A DNA stretch of 64,000 nucleotides from BD2-11 sp965115885 (lineage in GTDB: Bacteria; Gemmatimonadota; Gemmatimonadetes; Longimicrobiales; Gaopeijiaceae), in the NCBI GenBank assembly GCA_965115885.1, contig OZ220479.1, forward strand, positions 806,001 through 870,000, read 5' to 3'. Within the stretch, counting starts at the first letter, position 1. The number at the start of each line of letters is the position of its first letter. Below the pieces are notes generated by a model. The model was not told where the DNA came from, made no database searches, and saw only the letters and a list, made by a program, of their open reading frames with translations. The translations under genes were made by a program, and so were the position numbers. This document shows, piece by piece, positions 43,130-52,191 of the stretch.

Positions 43130-44404
43130 ATGCTCGACCTGCGGATGATCCGGGCGCAACCGGATCTGGTGCGCGCCGCGATGGCGCGACGCGGCATCGC
43201 CGGCGGAGCCGCCTTGGTGGAACAGCTGCTCGTCCTCGACGAGCGGCGCCGGTCCGCGATCGGCGAAGCCGACGAGCTCAGGGCGCAGCGAAACGCCGTC
43301 TCCCGCCGCATCGGGGAACTGAGGCGGAAGGGCGATCCGGCGGACCGGCTGATCGCCGAGATGCGGCGCGTGGGCGGCCGCATCGACGCGCTGGCCGAGG
43401 TGGTCGAGGACGCCGACACCCGCATCCGCGACACCCTTCTGGATCTCCCCAACCTCCCGTTGTCCGAGGTGCCCGACGGCGGCGAGGAGGCCAACGCGGT
43501 GGTCCGCGCATGGGGCGAGAGGCCAAGCTTCGATTTCGACCCGTCGCCCCACTGGGAGCTGGGCGAACGTCTGGGGCTCCTCGATCTGGCGCGCGGATCC
43601 AAGATCTCCGGTTCCGGGTTTCCGGTGCTCGTCGGCCGAGGCGCCCGTCTGCAACGGGAGTTGATCGGCTACATGCTCGATCTGCACGTCGAGGAGCACG
43701 GCTACGCCGAGATGCGCGTACCCTACATGGTCACGCGCGAGAGCCTGACCGCCACCGGCCATCTTCCGAAATTCGAGGAGGACGCCTACGTCACGGTTCC
43801 CGACGACCTGTGGCTGATTCCCACCTCCGAGGTCCCTCTCACCAACATGCGTCGGGACGAACTCCTCTCCGCCGACGAGCTGCCGCTCCGCTACACCGCC
43901 TACTCCCCCTGCTTTCGCCGCGAAGCCGGGGCCGGCGGCGCGGATACCCGCGGCCTTCTGCGCGTGCACCAGTTCGACAAGGTGGAGCTGGTGCGCTACG
44001 AGACCCCGGAGCGCGGCCGGGAGGCGCTCGAGGAGATGACCGGGGAGGCGGAGACCGTTCTCCGGCGCCTGGGGCTCCCCTACCGCGTGCTGAGTCTGGC
44101 GACGGGCGACTTGGGGTTCTGGTCCGCCATGACCTACGATCTGGAGGTCTGGGCACCGGGCGTGCGCCGCTGGCTCGAGGTGTCGAGCGTCAGCACCGCC
44201 ACCGACTACCAGGCGCGGCGGGCGAACCTGCGCTACCGCCCCCGCCCCGGAGCGAAGCCGGAGTTCGTGCACACGTTGAACGGCTCGGCGCTGGCCCTGC
44301 CGCGGTTGCTGGTGGCCCTGCTCGAGAACGGCCAGAAGGAGGACGGGAGCGTGACTCTGCCGGAGCCGCTCGCCGAGCGGCTCGGCGGCCGCCTGCTTCT
44401 CTGA
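43130..44404 (+). CDS. serS: Seryl-tRNA synthetase
   Basis: A 424-residue class II synthetase that charges serine onto tRNA-Ser (and tRNA-Sec where present). The N-terminal coiled-coil arm (about 28-105) binds the long variable arm of the tRNA, with DELRAQRNAVSRRIGELR. The catalytic domain shows VPYMVTRESLTATGHLPKF, IPTSEVPLTNM, motif 2 as FRREAGAGGADTRGLLRVHQ and motif 3 as HTLNGSALALPRLLVALLEN. Length is normal. It would also supply Ser-tRNA for the selenocysteine pathway implied by selB. Confidence 0.96.
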   Translation: MLDLRMIRAQPDLVRAAMARRGIAGGAALVEQLLVLDERRRSAIGEADELRAQRNAVSRRIGELRRKGDPADRLIAEMRRVGGRIDALAEVVEDADTRIRDTLLDLPNLPLSEVPDGGEEANAVVRAWGERPSFDFDPSPHWELGERLGLLDLARGSKISGSGFPVLVGRGARLQRELIGYMLDLHVEEHGYAEMRVPYMVTRESLTATGHLPKFEEDAYVTVPDDLWLIPTSEVPLTNMRRDELLSADELPLRYTAYSPCFRREAGAGGADTRGLLRVHQFDKVELVRYETPERGREALEEMTGEAETVLRRLGLPYRVLSLATGDLGFWSAMTYDLEVWAPGVRRWLEVSSVSTATDYQARRANLRYRPRPGAKPEFVHTLNGSALALPRLLVALLENGQKEDGSVTLPEPLAERLGGRLLL

Positions 44405-44420
44405 CGGAGCGACAGGACGC

Positions 44421-45599
44421 GTGTCCCCGAAGCGCTGGTACGTCGGGCTGGCCGCGCTTTTCGTAGTTCTGGTCGGCTGGTATCTGCTCTACACGCAACA
44501 GATCGTGCGCGCGTTGCGGTCCGACAGCGAAATCTTCACGCGCATCTACGCCGAAGTCATGGAGGGACTGACCGATCCTCGGGAAGGCAGCTCGATCCAG
44601 GCGCTCAGGCGACTTCAGCTGACGATCACGGAGTCGGGCGTGCCGTTCGTGATCACCGGGCCCGGAGACACCGTGCTGGCCGTCGAGAACCTTCCCTTCC
44701 GAGCGGACCTCGCGACCCCCGGCGGACAGGAGCGGGTGCGCGCCTACATCGCCGCGCTGGACCAGCGCAACCCTCCGGTGGGCAATCCCGAGTTGCAGCA
44801 CATCCACTACGGATCGCCCCCGATTCTCGCGCGCCTGCGCTGGATCCCCTGGCTTCAGGCCGGAGGGCTGGCGCTGGTCGTGCTCATGCTGGCGGGCTTG
44901 GTGCGCTACGAGCGTCGAGTGGCCGGAGAACGCGCGTGGACGGTCATGGCGCGCGAGCTGGCGCACCAGCTGGGCACGCCCATCTCCTCGCTGCACGGCT
45001 GGGTCGAGGTGCTCGGGCTTCCGGCGCCCGAACGACCCGGAGCGCTCTCGGAACGCGAGATTCTGCACGAGCTTCGCGACGACCTGGAACGCCTCGAACA
45101 GGTCACGCGCCGGTTCGAGCTGATCGGCCGCGAGCCCGCTCTGGGCCGGGTCGACCTGGCCCGGGTGCTGGCGGAGCTGGAGAGCTACTTCCGCTCCCGT
45201 CTTCCGAGCTTGGCGTCGGAAGTGGAGCTGGCGATCGACGTTCCCCCGGATCTGCCGGCGGTGCGAGGCCACCACGTGCTGCTCGGCTGGGCGTTCGAGA
45301 ACGTGCTCAAAAATTCCCTGGACGCCGTGGCCGGACGCGGGGGCAGGATCTCCATCGTCTGCTCTCGATCGGGGAGCGGGTGGGTGGACGTGCGCATCGC
45401 GGACTCGGGCCCGGGCATCGATCCCGCGGTGCGCGACGACATCTTCGAGCCCGGGGTGACCACCAAGTCGACCGGATGGGGGGTCGGCCTCACGCTGGCC
45501 CGGCGCATCGTCCAGGGCGTGCACCGAGGGAAGATCGAGCTGGCGCCGGAGTGGAAGCCCGGCGCGACCTTCAACGTAAGACTCCCGTCCGAGGCCTGA
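44421..45599 (+). CDS. Orphan membrane sensor histidine kinase
   Basis: A 392-residue kinase. One transmembrane helix at 7-24 and a second at about 145-162 flank an extracytoplasmic sensor region of about 120 residues. The dimerisation/phosphoacceptor box is ARELAHQLGTPISSLHG with His182. The ATPase domain has an N-box ENVLKNSLDAV, G1 DSGPGI and G2 GWGVGLTLARRI. No response regulator lies next to it, so its partner must be elsewhere. Start is GTG 44421. It is placed between serS and the helicase gene in a tight + strand series. Confidence 0.9.
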   Translation: MSPKRWYVGLAALFVVLVGWYLLYTQQIVRALRSDSEIFTRIYAEVMEGLTDPREGSSIQALRRLQLTITESGVPFVITGPGDTVLAVENLPFRADLATPGGQERVRAYIAALDQRNPPVGNPELQHIHYGSPPILARLRWIPWLQAGGLALVVLMLAGLVRYERRVAGERAWTVMARELAHQLGTPISSLHGWVEVLGLPAPERPGALSEREILHELRDDLERLEQVTRRFELIGREPALGRVDLARVLAELESYFRSRLPSLASEVELAIDVPPDLPAVRGHHVLLGWAFENVLKNSLDAVAGRGGRISIVCSRSGSGWVDVRIADSGPGIDPAVRDDIFEPGVTTKSTGWGVGLTLARRIVQGVHRGKIELAPEWKPGATFNVRLPSEA

Positions 45600-45603
45600 C
45601 GCG

Positions 45604-47880
45604 ATGGACCATCTGGAGGGACTGAACCCCCGGCAACGCGACGTCGTGCTCCACTTCGAGGGGCCGCTCCTGGTGTTCGCGGGCGCGGGGACCGGCAAAA
45701 CCCGGGCGCTCACCTGCCGAATCGCGCATCTGGTGCGCGAGCGCGGCGTCCCGCCCCACCGCATCCTCGCCGTCACCTTCACCAACAAGGCGGCGCGCGA
45801 GATGCGGGAGCGCGCCGCACGGTATCTGGAGGGGGATCCGCGCGGGATGTGGCTCGGCACCTTCCACGCCCTGGGCGCGCGCCTCCTGCGCGCCCACGCG
45901 GCCGAGATCGGGTGGACGACCTCCTTCACCATCTTCGACGCCGTGCAGAGCTTGAACCAGGTCAAGCGGGCCCAGAAAGCCGCGGGCGGCCGAGAGCAAG
46001 TGGATCCGCGCGCCGTGCATGGCGTCATCAGCTCCGCCAAGAACGAACTCGTCGGCCCGCAGCGGTTCCTCGAGCGGAACGAGGGCACCGCCAGCCGGCT
46101 GGTGGCTGAGGCGGCGCGGGTGTATCCCGAGTACCAGGCCGCGCTCGCCCGCCAGGACGCCTTCGACTTCGACGACCTGTTGATGAGATCGGTGCGTCTG
46201 CTGGAGGAGCGCCCGGACGTCCTGAACCGGTATTCGGACCGCTTCGCCTTCCTGATGGTGGACGAGTACCAGGACACGAACCGTGCGCAGTTCCGGTTGC
46301 TGGAGCTGCTGGCCGACGTCCACGGGAATCTCATGGTGGTGGGAGACGACGATCAGAGCATCTACGGGTGGCGCGGGGCCGACATCGAGAACATCCTCCA
46401 GTTCGAGTCGGTGTTTCCGGGAGCCCGGGTCGTGCGGCTGGAGCGCAACTACCGGTCCACGGGGCGCATCCTCCGCGCGGCCAACGCGGTCATCGCCCGC
46501 AATCGCAATCGCAAGGCGAAGACGTTGCGCACGCGCCGCCCGGACGGCGCGCGCCTGATCGCGCTGCATGCGGCGAGCGAGACCGACGAAGCCCGTTGGA
46601 TCGCCGACGAAATCGAGTCGCTGATGCCGACCGAGGGATGGACGTACGGGGATTTCGCCGTCCTCTACCGCACCAACGCCCAGTCGCGCGCCTTGGAGGA
46701 CGAGCTGGTCCGGCGCTCCGTTCCCTACTGGATCGTGGGCGGGGTCCGCTTCTACGAGAGACGCGAGATCCGGGACGTGCTGGCCTACCTGCGACTCGTT
46801 TCCAACCCGCGCGACGAGGACGCCTTCGGCCGCGCCGTCGGCTATCCGAAGCGCGGCATCGGCGCGGTGACGCAGGAGCGACTGCGGATCTGGGCGAGAC
46901 GGCGAGGACTTTCCCCGCTCGAGGCGGCGGAGCGGGCGTCCGAGGTCGAGACCGTCCAGCCTGCGACGGCGCGCGAGCTCGAGGAGCTCGCGCGCATGGT
47001 CGCGCGCTGGCGCGCGCTGGCGCGCCGCGCCGACGCGGGCGAGGTCGTCGGTGCGGTGGTCGACGACACGGGCGTGTTCGAGCTTCTGCGCGACGAAGGT
47101 CCGGTCGGCGAGGAGCGGGCGCGCAACGTCGGGGAGTTGATCGCCGCCGCCGTCCGCTTCGATCCCTCCTTCCACGGTCTGGACGGGGAAGAGGGCGTCG
47201 TCCCGGCCAGCGAGCTGGACCTGTTCCTCCAGCACGTCGCGCTGGTGACGGGCATCGACGCGCACGACGGAGACGCCGACGCGGTCGCCCTGATGACGAT
47301 CCACAGCGCCAAGGGGCTCGAATTTCCCTGCGTCTTCCTCGCGGGAATGGAGGAAGGACTGTTTCCCCTGTCGCGTACGCTGGAGCAGCCGGGCGAGCTG
47401 GAGGAGGAGCGTCGCCTCTTCTACGTGGGGCTCACGCGGGCCGAGGAGAGGTTGTACCTCAGCCATGCGAAGCGAAGGTGGCGCGCCGGCAAGACGATGA
47501 ACGCGATGCCGTCGTCGTTTCTCCGAACCCTCCCGTCCGAGTTGGTGGAGGAACGGCGCTCGGCGCGCCTGCGCGCGTTCCCCCGTCCCCGGCGTCGCAA
47601 GAGTCCGAATGGGAGCGGTCGAGGAGGTGGGCGTGGACGCGCCTTCCCGGACCGGACCGGAGCGCATGCGGGCTTGGATCCGGTCGGCTGCGACGACTTG
47701 AACCAGGACGCGCCCCGGTACCGGACGGGCGAACGCGTCGAGCACGCGACCTTCGGCACCGGATCCATCGTGGACGTCTCGGGGTTCGGACCGGACTTGA
47801 AGGTGACGGTGGATTTCGACGAGGCGGGGAGGAAGCGGCTGGTCGCCCGGTTGGCGGGCCTCGGACGGGCGTTCGAGTGA
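45604..47880 (+). CDS. pcrA: UvrD/PcrA-type superfamily 1 DNA helicase
   Basis: A 758-residue 3'-5' helicase. Motif I (Walker A) is AGAGTGKT ending at T33, motif Ia FTNKAAREM, motif II D220-EYQDT, motif III VVGDDDQSIYGWRGA, motif IV ERNYRST, motif V IHSAKGLEF and motif VI YVGLTRAEERL. After a basic linker (RPRRRKSPNGSGRGGGRG) comes a small Tudor-like C-terminal domain (VEHATFGTGSIVDVSGFG) that contacts RNA polymerase in PcrA proteins. PcrA versus UvrD cannot be settled from the sequence alone; the C-terminal domain favours PcrA. ATG 45604 lies 4 bases after the kinase stop. Confidence 0.93.
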   Translation: MDHLEGLNPRQRDVVLHFEGPLLVFAGAGTGKTRALTCRIAHLVRERGVPPHRILAVTFTNKAAREMRERAARYLEGDPRGMWLGTFHALGARLLRAHAAEIGWTTSFTIFDAVQSLNQVKRAQKAAGGREQVDPRAVHGVISSAKNELVGPQRFLERNEGTASRLVAEAARVYPEYQAALARQDAFDFDDLLMRSVRLLEERPDVLNRYSDRFAFLMVDEYQDTNRAQFRLLELLADVHGNLMVVGDDDQSIYGWRGADIENILQFESVFPGARVVRLERNYRSTGRILRAANAVIARNRNRKAKTLRTRRPDGARLIALHAASETDEARWIADEIESLMPTEGWTYGDFAVLYRTNAQSRALEDELVRRSVPYWIVGGVRFYERREIRDVLAYLRLVSNPRDEDAFGRAVGYPKRGIGAVTQERLRIWARRRGLSPLEAAERASEVETVQPATARELEELARMVARWRALARRADAGEVVGAVVDDTGVFELLRDEGPVGEERARNVGELIAAAVRFDPSFHGLDGEEGVVPASELDLFLQHVALVTGIDAHDGDADAVALMTIHSAKGLEFPCVFLAGMEEGLFPLSRTLEQPGELEEERRLFYVGLTRAEERLYLSHAKRRWRAGKTMNAMPSSFLRTLPSELVEERRSARLRAFPRPRRRKSPNGSGRGGGRGRAFPDRTGAHAGLDPVGCDDLNQDAPRYRTGERVEHATFGTGSIVDVSGFGPDLKVTVDFDEAGRKRLVARLAGLGRAFE

Positions 47881-47930
47881 AGGACCGCGTCCCCGGCGAA
47901 GGGCCGCGTCCTCGAGAGGGAGGCGTGACC

Positions 47931-48284
47931 GTGACCGTTCGGGAGGTCCGCCGGATCGCGGCGCTCGCGCGCCTCCGCCTCGAGCCGGAGGAGGCGGAGC
48001 GCATGGCGCCCGACATGAGCGCGATCCTGACCCACATGGCGGTGTTGGGCGACGCCGACCTCGATTCGGCCGGGCCGTCCGGGCCGCAGGAAGGGGGAGA
48101 GGCCGCGCGGTGCGGGAGCGGCGACGCCGGGGGCGCGAACTCCGTCCCCGGAAAGCGGAACGCGGAGCCGGATCCGCTCGTCCGACCGCTTTCGCGTCTC
48201 GCGCCCGACTGGCGAGGGGGCTTCTTCGTCGTGCCCCGGCTTCCCGGAGTGGCGGGCGCGGACGACGAGCCCGAGGGGCCGTGA
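47931..48284 (+). CDS. gatC: Asp/Glu-tRNA amidotransferase subunit C
   Basis: A 117-residue small subunit that stabilises the GatCAB complex. The N-terminus VREVRRIAALARLRLEPEE matches GatC, and the end APDWRGGFFVVPRLPG matches the usual RxGGFFxVPxV tail. Between them sits a Gly/Ala-rich insert of about 25 residues absent from most GatC proteins, which makes it longer than the usual 95-100. GTG 47931 was preferred over the in-frame GTG 47925 because GGAGG at 47919-47923 has proper spacing only for the former. It overlaps gatA by four bases. Confidence 0.85.
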   Translation: MTVREVRRIAALARLRLEPEEAERMAPDMSAILTHMAVLGDADLDSAGPSGPQEGGEAARCGSGDAGGANSVPGKRNAEPDPLVRPLSRLAPDWRGGFFVVPRLPGVAGADDEPEGP

Positions 48285-49738
48285 GGACGCGTGGGCGCGG
48301 CGTAGCGGCGCTGGCCGCGGATGTGCGCGCGGGGAGGCTGTCTCCGGGCTCGCTGGCCGCGGACGCGCTGGAGGCGCACCGGGCGTGGGCGCGCGCGCCT
48401 CGACCGCTGAACGCCTTCATCTCCTTGGACGAGGAGGCGCACCGGACGCGGGGTCCGCGGGACGGACCGCTCGCGGGCATTCCGGTTGCGGTCAAGGACA
48501 ACTTGGCCACCGCCGATTTTCCCACCACCTGCGGTTCCCGCATTCTGGAGGGCTTCCGCTCCCCCTACGAAGCCACCGCCGTGGGCCGGTTGCGCCAGGC
48601 GGGCGCCATCGTTCTCGGCAAGACCAACATGGACGAGTTCGCCATGGGCTCGTCGACCGAGAATTCCGCCTTCGGACCGACGCGCAACCCCTGGTGCCCG
48701 GAGCGGGTTCCGGGGGGGAGCTCGGGCGGATCCGCCGCGGCGGTGGCCGCGGGGATCGTGCCCGTTGCGGCGGGTTCGGACACCGGCGGCTCGGTCCGCC
48801 AACCGGCTTCGTTCTGCGGGGTGGTGGGAATCAAGCCCACCTACGGGCGGGTGAGCCGCTACGGCTTGGTCGCCTTCGCTTCCTCGCTCGATCAGGTGGG
48901 CGCGCTCGGCCGCACCGTGCGCGACGCGGCGGCGCTGCTCGAGGTGCTGATCGGTCGCGATCCGCGCGACGCCACGTCGGCCGACCGCCCCGCGCCCCCC
49001 TTGGCGGCGGCGTGCGAACGGGGAGTGCGCGGGTTGGTCGTCGGGGTTCCGCGGGAGTACTTCCCGTCCGGGCTGGATCCGGGGGTGCGCCGACTGGCGG
49101 AGCGGGCGCTGGACGCGCTGGCGAATGCGGGTGCGCAGGTGCGCGAGGTGTCCCTGCCGCACACCGAATACGCGATTCCCGCCTACTACGTCATCGCGCC
49201 CGCCGAGGCCTCCTCCAATCTCGCTCGCTACGACGGCGTCCGCTTCGGGCGGCGGTGCGGGGAAGCGGGCTCCGTCGAGGAGCTCTACGAGCTGTCCCGC
49301 TCCGAGGGCTTCGGCGCCGAAGTCAAGCGGCGCATCCTGCTGGGCACCTACGCGCTGTCGGCGGGCCACAGCGAGGCGTACTACGCCCGTGCGCAGGAGG
49401 CGCGCGGGCGCGTTGCCGAGGATTTCCGGGGAGCGTTCGGCGACGGCGTCGACGCGCTCTTCACCCCCACGTCGCCGACCCCCGCCTTCGCCCTGGGGGA
49501 ACGCCTCCGCGATCCGTACCGGATGTACCTGTCCGACGTCTTCACCGTGCCCGCCAACTTGGCCGGGGTGCCCGCGCTCTCCGTCCCGATCGGGCTGGCG
49601 GGAGGGCTCCCCGTGGGCGGACAGTTCATGGCGGCGCACTGGCGCGAGGACACGCTGCTGGCCGCGGCCGCGAGCCTCGAGCGCGCGCTGGGGGGGGTGG
49701 GCCCCGCTCCGCCGCCGCCCGGCGGGGGGACGAAGTGA
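48281..49738 (+). CDS. gatA: Asp/Glu-tRNA amidotransferase subunit A (amidase)
   Basis: A 485-residue amidase that releases ammonia from glutamine for transamidation of Glu-tRNA-Gln or Asp-tRNA-Asn. The catalytic triad is intact: K72 in VAVKDNLAT, S147 in PGGSSGGSAAA and the nucleophile S171 in AGSDTGGSVRQP. The spacing (75 and 24 residues) equals that in characterised GatA. The GTG start at 48281 overlaps gatC. No glutaminyl- or asparaginyl-tRNA synthetase is in the window, consistent with use of the indirect route. Confidence 0.97.
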   Translation: MRTRGRGVAALAADVRAGRLSPGSLAADALEAHRAWARAPRPLNAFISLDEEAHRTRGPRDGPLAGIPVAVKDNLATADFPTTCGSRILEGFRSPYEATAVGRLRQAGAIVLGKTNMDEFAMGSSTENSAFGPTRNPWCPERVPGGSSGGSAAAVAAGIVPVAAGSDTGGSVRQPASFCGVVGIKPTYGRVSRYGLVAFASSLDQVGALGRTVRDAAALLEVLIGRDPRDATSADRPAPPLAAACERGVRGLVVGVPREYFPSGLDPGVRRLAERALDALANAGAQVREVSLPHTEYAIPAYYVIAPAEASSNLARYDGVRFGRRCGEAGSVEELYELSRSEGFGAEVKRRILLGTYALSAGHSEAYYARAQEARGRVAEDFRGAFGDGVDALFTPTSPTPAFALGERLRDPYRMYLSDVFTVPANLAGVPALSVPIGLAGGLPVGGQFMAAHWREDTLLAAAASLERALGGVGPAPPPPGGGTK

Positions 49739-51174
49739 CCGAATCGCCGCCGGAGGTCGTGATCGGTCTCGAGGTTCACGTCCAGCTCGACACCGGGCGA
49801 AAGCTGTTCTGCGCGGACTCGACCGCGTTCGCGGCGCCGCCCAACACCGCGGTGTGTCCGGTCTGCCTCGGCCTCCCCGGCGCTCTCCCCGTGCTCGATC
49901 CGCGGGCGGTGGACCTGGCGTTGCGGGCGGCCCTCGCTCTGGACTGCACCGTCCACCGCACTTCCGTCTTCGCCCGCAAGAGCTACTTCTACCCCGACCT
50001 TCCCAAGGGCTACCAGATCTCCCAGTTCGAGCGTCCCCTCGCCACCTGCGGCGCCCTCGTCCTCGACGACGGACGCAGGGTGCGGATTCGGCGGGTGCAC
50101 ATGGAGGAGGACGCGGGCAAGTCGCTTCACGACCGTTTTCCGGCGGCGACCGCCGTCGACCTGAACCGCTCCGGCACGCCGTTGATCGAAATCGTCACCG
50201 AGCCGGACCTGCGCGCTCCCCGGGAGGCGCGCGCTTGGCTCCGGCTGCTCAAGCGGCTGATGGAGTACTTGGAGGTCTCCGACTGCAACATGGAGCAGGG
50301 GAACCTGCGGGTGGACGCGAACGTGTCCCTGCGCGCGCGGGGCGGCGAGCGTCTGGAGACGAGCACGGAGATCAAGAACCTCAACAGCTTCTCGGCGGTG
50401 GAGAAGGCGCTCGACGTCGAGATCGCGCGCCAGACGCGGATCCGCGCCGAGGGCGCCGCAGTGACTCGCCAGACCCTGCTCTGGGACGCCGGGGCGGGCG
50501 ACGTCCGCGTCATGCGGGAGAAGGAGGGCAACCGGGACTACCGGTACTTTCCCGATCCCGATCTGCCGCCCGTGGTCCTCTCGACCGAGCGCGTCGCGTC
50601 GATCCGGGCCGGGCTGGGCGAGTTGCCGCAGGCCAAGCGCGAGCGCTTCCGCCGACAGTACGCACTGCCCGCCTACGATGCCGGGGTGCTCGTCTCGTCC
50701 CGCCGCCTGGCCGACTATTTCGAGGCGGCGGCCGCCGTCGGACGGCGGCCCAAGACCGTGTCCAACTGGGTGATGGGGCCGATCCTCGAGATCGTGAAGC
50801 GGGGCGCCGGCGACCTCTCCTCTCCCGGGCTGGCGCCGGAACGGCTCGCGGAGCTACTGGCGCTGATCGACGACGGGACCCTGTCGGCGGTGGCCGCCAA
50901 GGCCGTTCTGGTCGCCATGGCGCGCACCGGAGATCGACCCGGGGCCATCGTGCGCCGGGAAGGCCTGACCCAGGTGCGCGAAGACCGGGTGCTGGAAAGG
51001 TGGGTGGCGGAGGTGGTGGCGGCGCACCCGGAAGAGGTCGCCCGCTACCGGGAAGGCGAACCCCGGCTTCTCGGGTTTCTGATGGGCCGGGTGATGCGCG
51101 CTTCGGAGCGCAAGGCGGACCCGCGTCGCGCCAACCGGCTGCTACGCGCCGCGCTGGACGCCGACGCCGACTGA
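49735..51174 (+). CDS. gatB: Asp/Glu-tRNA amidotransferase subunit B
   Basis: A 479-residue subunit with the kinase-like active site that activates the misacylated tRNA with ATP. Signature motifs are VIGLEVHVQLDTGRKLFC, CPVCLGLPGALPVLD, YFYPDLPKGYQISQFE and HMEEDAGKSLHD. The C-terminal YqeY-like tail domain (from about 330) binds tRNA. Zinc-type Cys residues appear as C24 and CPVC. The GTG start overlaps the gatA stop (GTGA). A perfect palindrome follows the gene. Confidence 0.97.
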   Translation: MTESPPEVVIGLEVHVQLDTGRKLFCADSTAFAAPPNTAVCPVCLGLPGALPVLDPRAVDLALRAALALDCTVHRTSVFARKSYFYPDLPKGYQISQFERPLATCGALVLDDGRRVRIRRVHMEEDAGKSLHDRFPAATAVDLNRSGTPLIEIVTEPDLRAPREARAWLRLLKRLMEYLEVSDCNMEQGNLRVDANVSLRARGGERLETSTEIKNLNSFSAVEKALDVEIARQTRIRAEGAAVTRQTLLWDAGAGDVRVMREKEGNRDYRYFPDPDLPPVVLSTERVASIRAGLGELPQAKRERFRRQYALPAYDAGVLVSSRRLADYFEAAAAVGRRPKTVSNWVMGPILEIVKRGAGDLSSPGLAPERLAELLALIDDGTLSAVAAKAVLVAMARTGDRPGAIVRREGLTQVREDRVLERWVAEVVAAHPEEVARYREGEPRLLGFLMGRVMRASERKADPRRANRLLRAALDADAD

Positions 51175-51222
51175 AGGCTTCCGGAGTCGTCGAGTCGGAC
51201 GCGGGTCTTCCCGCAGTTGCGA

Positions 51223-51258
51223 ACGGTGCTTGCGGCCCGCGCGGGCCGCAAGCACCGT
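51223..51258. terminator. Perfect 36-bp palindrome between convergent gatB and a DUF948-like gene
   Basis: ACGGTGCTTGCGGCCCGC (51223-51240) is followed directly by its exact reverse complement (51241-51258). As RNA it folds into a 16-bp stem with a tetraloop on either strand. It starts 49 bases after the gatB stop and ends on the last base of the opposing gene's stop codon. It most likely terminates both transcripts. Confidence 0.65.
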
Positions 51259-51788
51259 CATCCGGTTTCCGCGGACGGTATCTCCGCGGACGGTTCGCGC
51301 CCGTCGTCCGCCGCGGGCCCGCCCTCGACGCGTCCGGCGGACGTCCGCGCGTCCTCCGCCCGCCCGCCGCGCGTCCCTTTCCGTCCGCTTTCCAGGGCGC
51401 GCACGCCGGCGCTCACCCCGCGGACGGCCGACGCCGCCCTCAGGAACGTCTCCTCGGCTTCGGCCTGCATCACTTCCAGCAACGCGTTGAACTCGTCGAT
51501 GCGGGTCTCCATGTGCGTCGACGCCTGCCTCATCCGGTCGGACAGCGCCCGCACCGAACCGGTCAGATGCTCCGTTTCTGCGCGCAGCGAACGAGCGATG
51601 TCTTCCACGTCGTCCACGATGACCGCGGCGCGCTCGAGCACCGGCCGACTCCCCTCCTCCACCCGGCGCGCGACGTCGGCGAGTCGGCGCCCGTACAGCT
51701 CCAAGCGCCAGAGGAACGCCAAGAGCGCCGCGACGCAGACCGAGGCCAGCCCGACGAGGGCGACCACGCCCCAATCGCCCGGCCCCAT
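51258..51788 (-). CDS. DUF948-like membrane-anchored coiled-coil protein
   Basis: A 176-residue protein. An N-terminal transmembrane helix (VVALVGLASVCVAALLAFL, about 8-26) is followed by a long amphipathic helical region with DVEDIARSLRAETEHLTGSV and STHMETRIDEFNALLEVMQ, then a disordered, charged tail. This is the layout of DUF948 / general-stress proteins, but sequence similarity is modest. ATG 51788 was chosen; an in-frame GTG at 51830 has AGGAGG only 2 bases upstream. It is convergent with gatB and divergent from murA. Function unknown. Confidence 0.65.
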   Translation of the reverse strand: MGPGDWGVVALVGLASVCVAALLAFLWRLELYGRRLADVARRVEEGSRPVLERAAVIVDDVEDIARSLRAETEHLTGSVRALSDRMRQASTHMETRIDEFNALLEVMQAEAEETFLRAASAVRGVSAGVRALESGRKGTRGGRAEDARTSAGRVEGGPAADDGREPSAEIPSAETG

Positions 51789-51983
51789 GGCGGCGGCGGG
51801 CGCGGCCACGACCAGAATCGTGTCGCGCACGGCCTCCTGTCCCGCCGCCCCGCCGAATGTCGCGACCGCAATCTTCAAGGCACCCCGAATCGTCTTGGGA
51901 GGGGGGCGCGACGCCGTCGAAACGGCGGCGGCTTCCTGCGAAGGCACCGTCACGCAAGTTGCATCCGACGTTCCGACAACAAC

Positions 51984-52013
51984 TTGCACCGCAAAATAAA
52001 TCCCCAATACGAT
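51984..52013 (+). promoter_or_regulatory. Promoter candidate for murA
   Basis: TTGCAC (51984-51989) and TACGAT (52008-52013) are 18 bases apart within the most AT-rich part of the 400-base gap between the DUF948-like gene and murA. The murA ATG lies 179 bases further on. The intervening leader has no recognised gene. Confidence 0.4.
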
Positions 52014-52191
52014 AGCCCATGACCCGCGCGCACTGCAAGCCCCTCCGCGCAGGGTCCGGATCGCGCTGGCCGCAGAGCGGGGGAACATGGTATGTTGGCG
52101 CGGTCCTGCGGCCGAAGTCCGGCCCTCCGGCGCCCCCCCGTCCGGCGCGAACCCGTTCGGCTTCCCCTCCACTCCTCTCCGGCTCCCCTTC

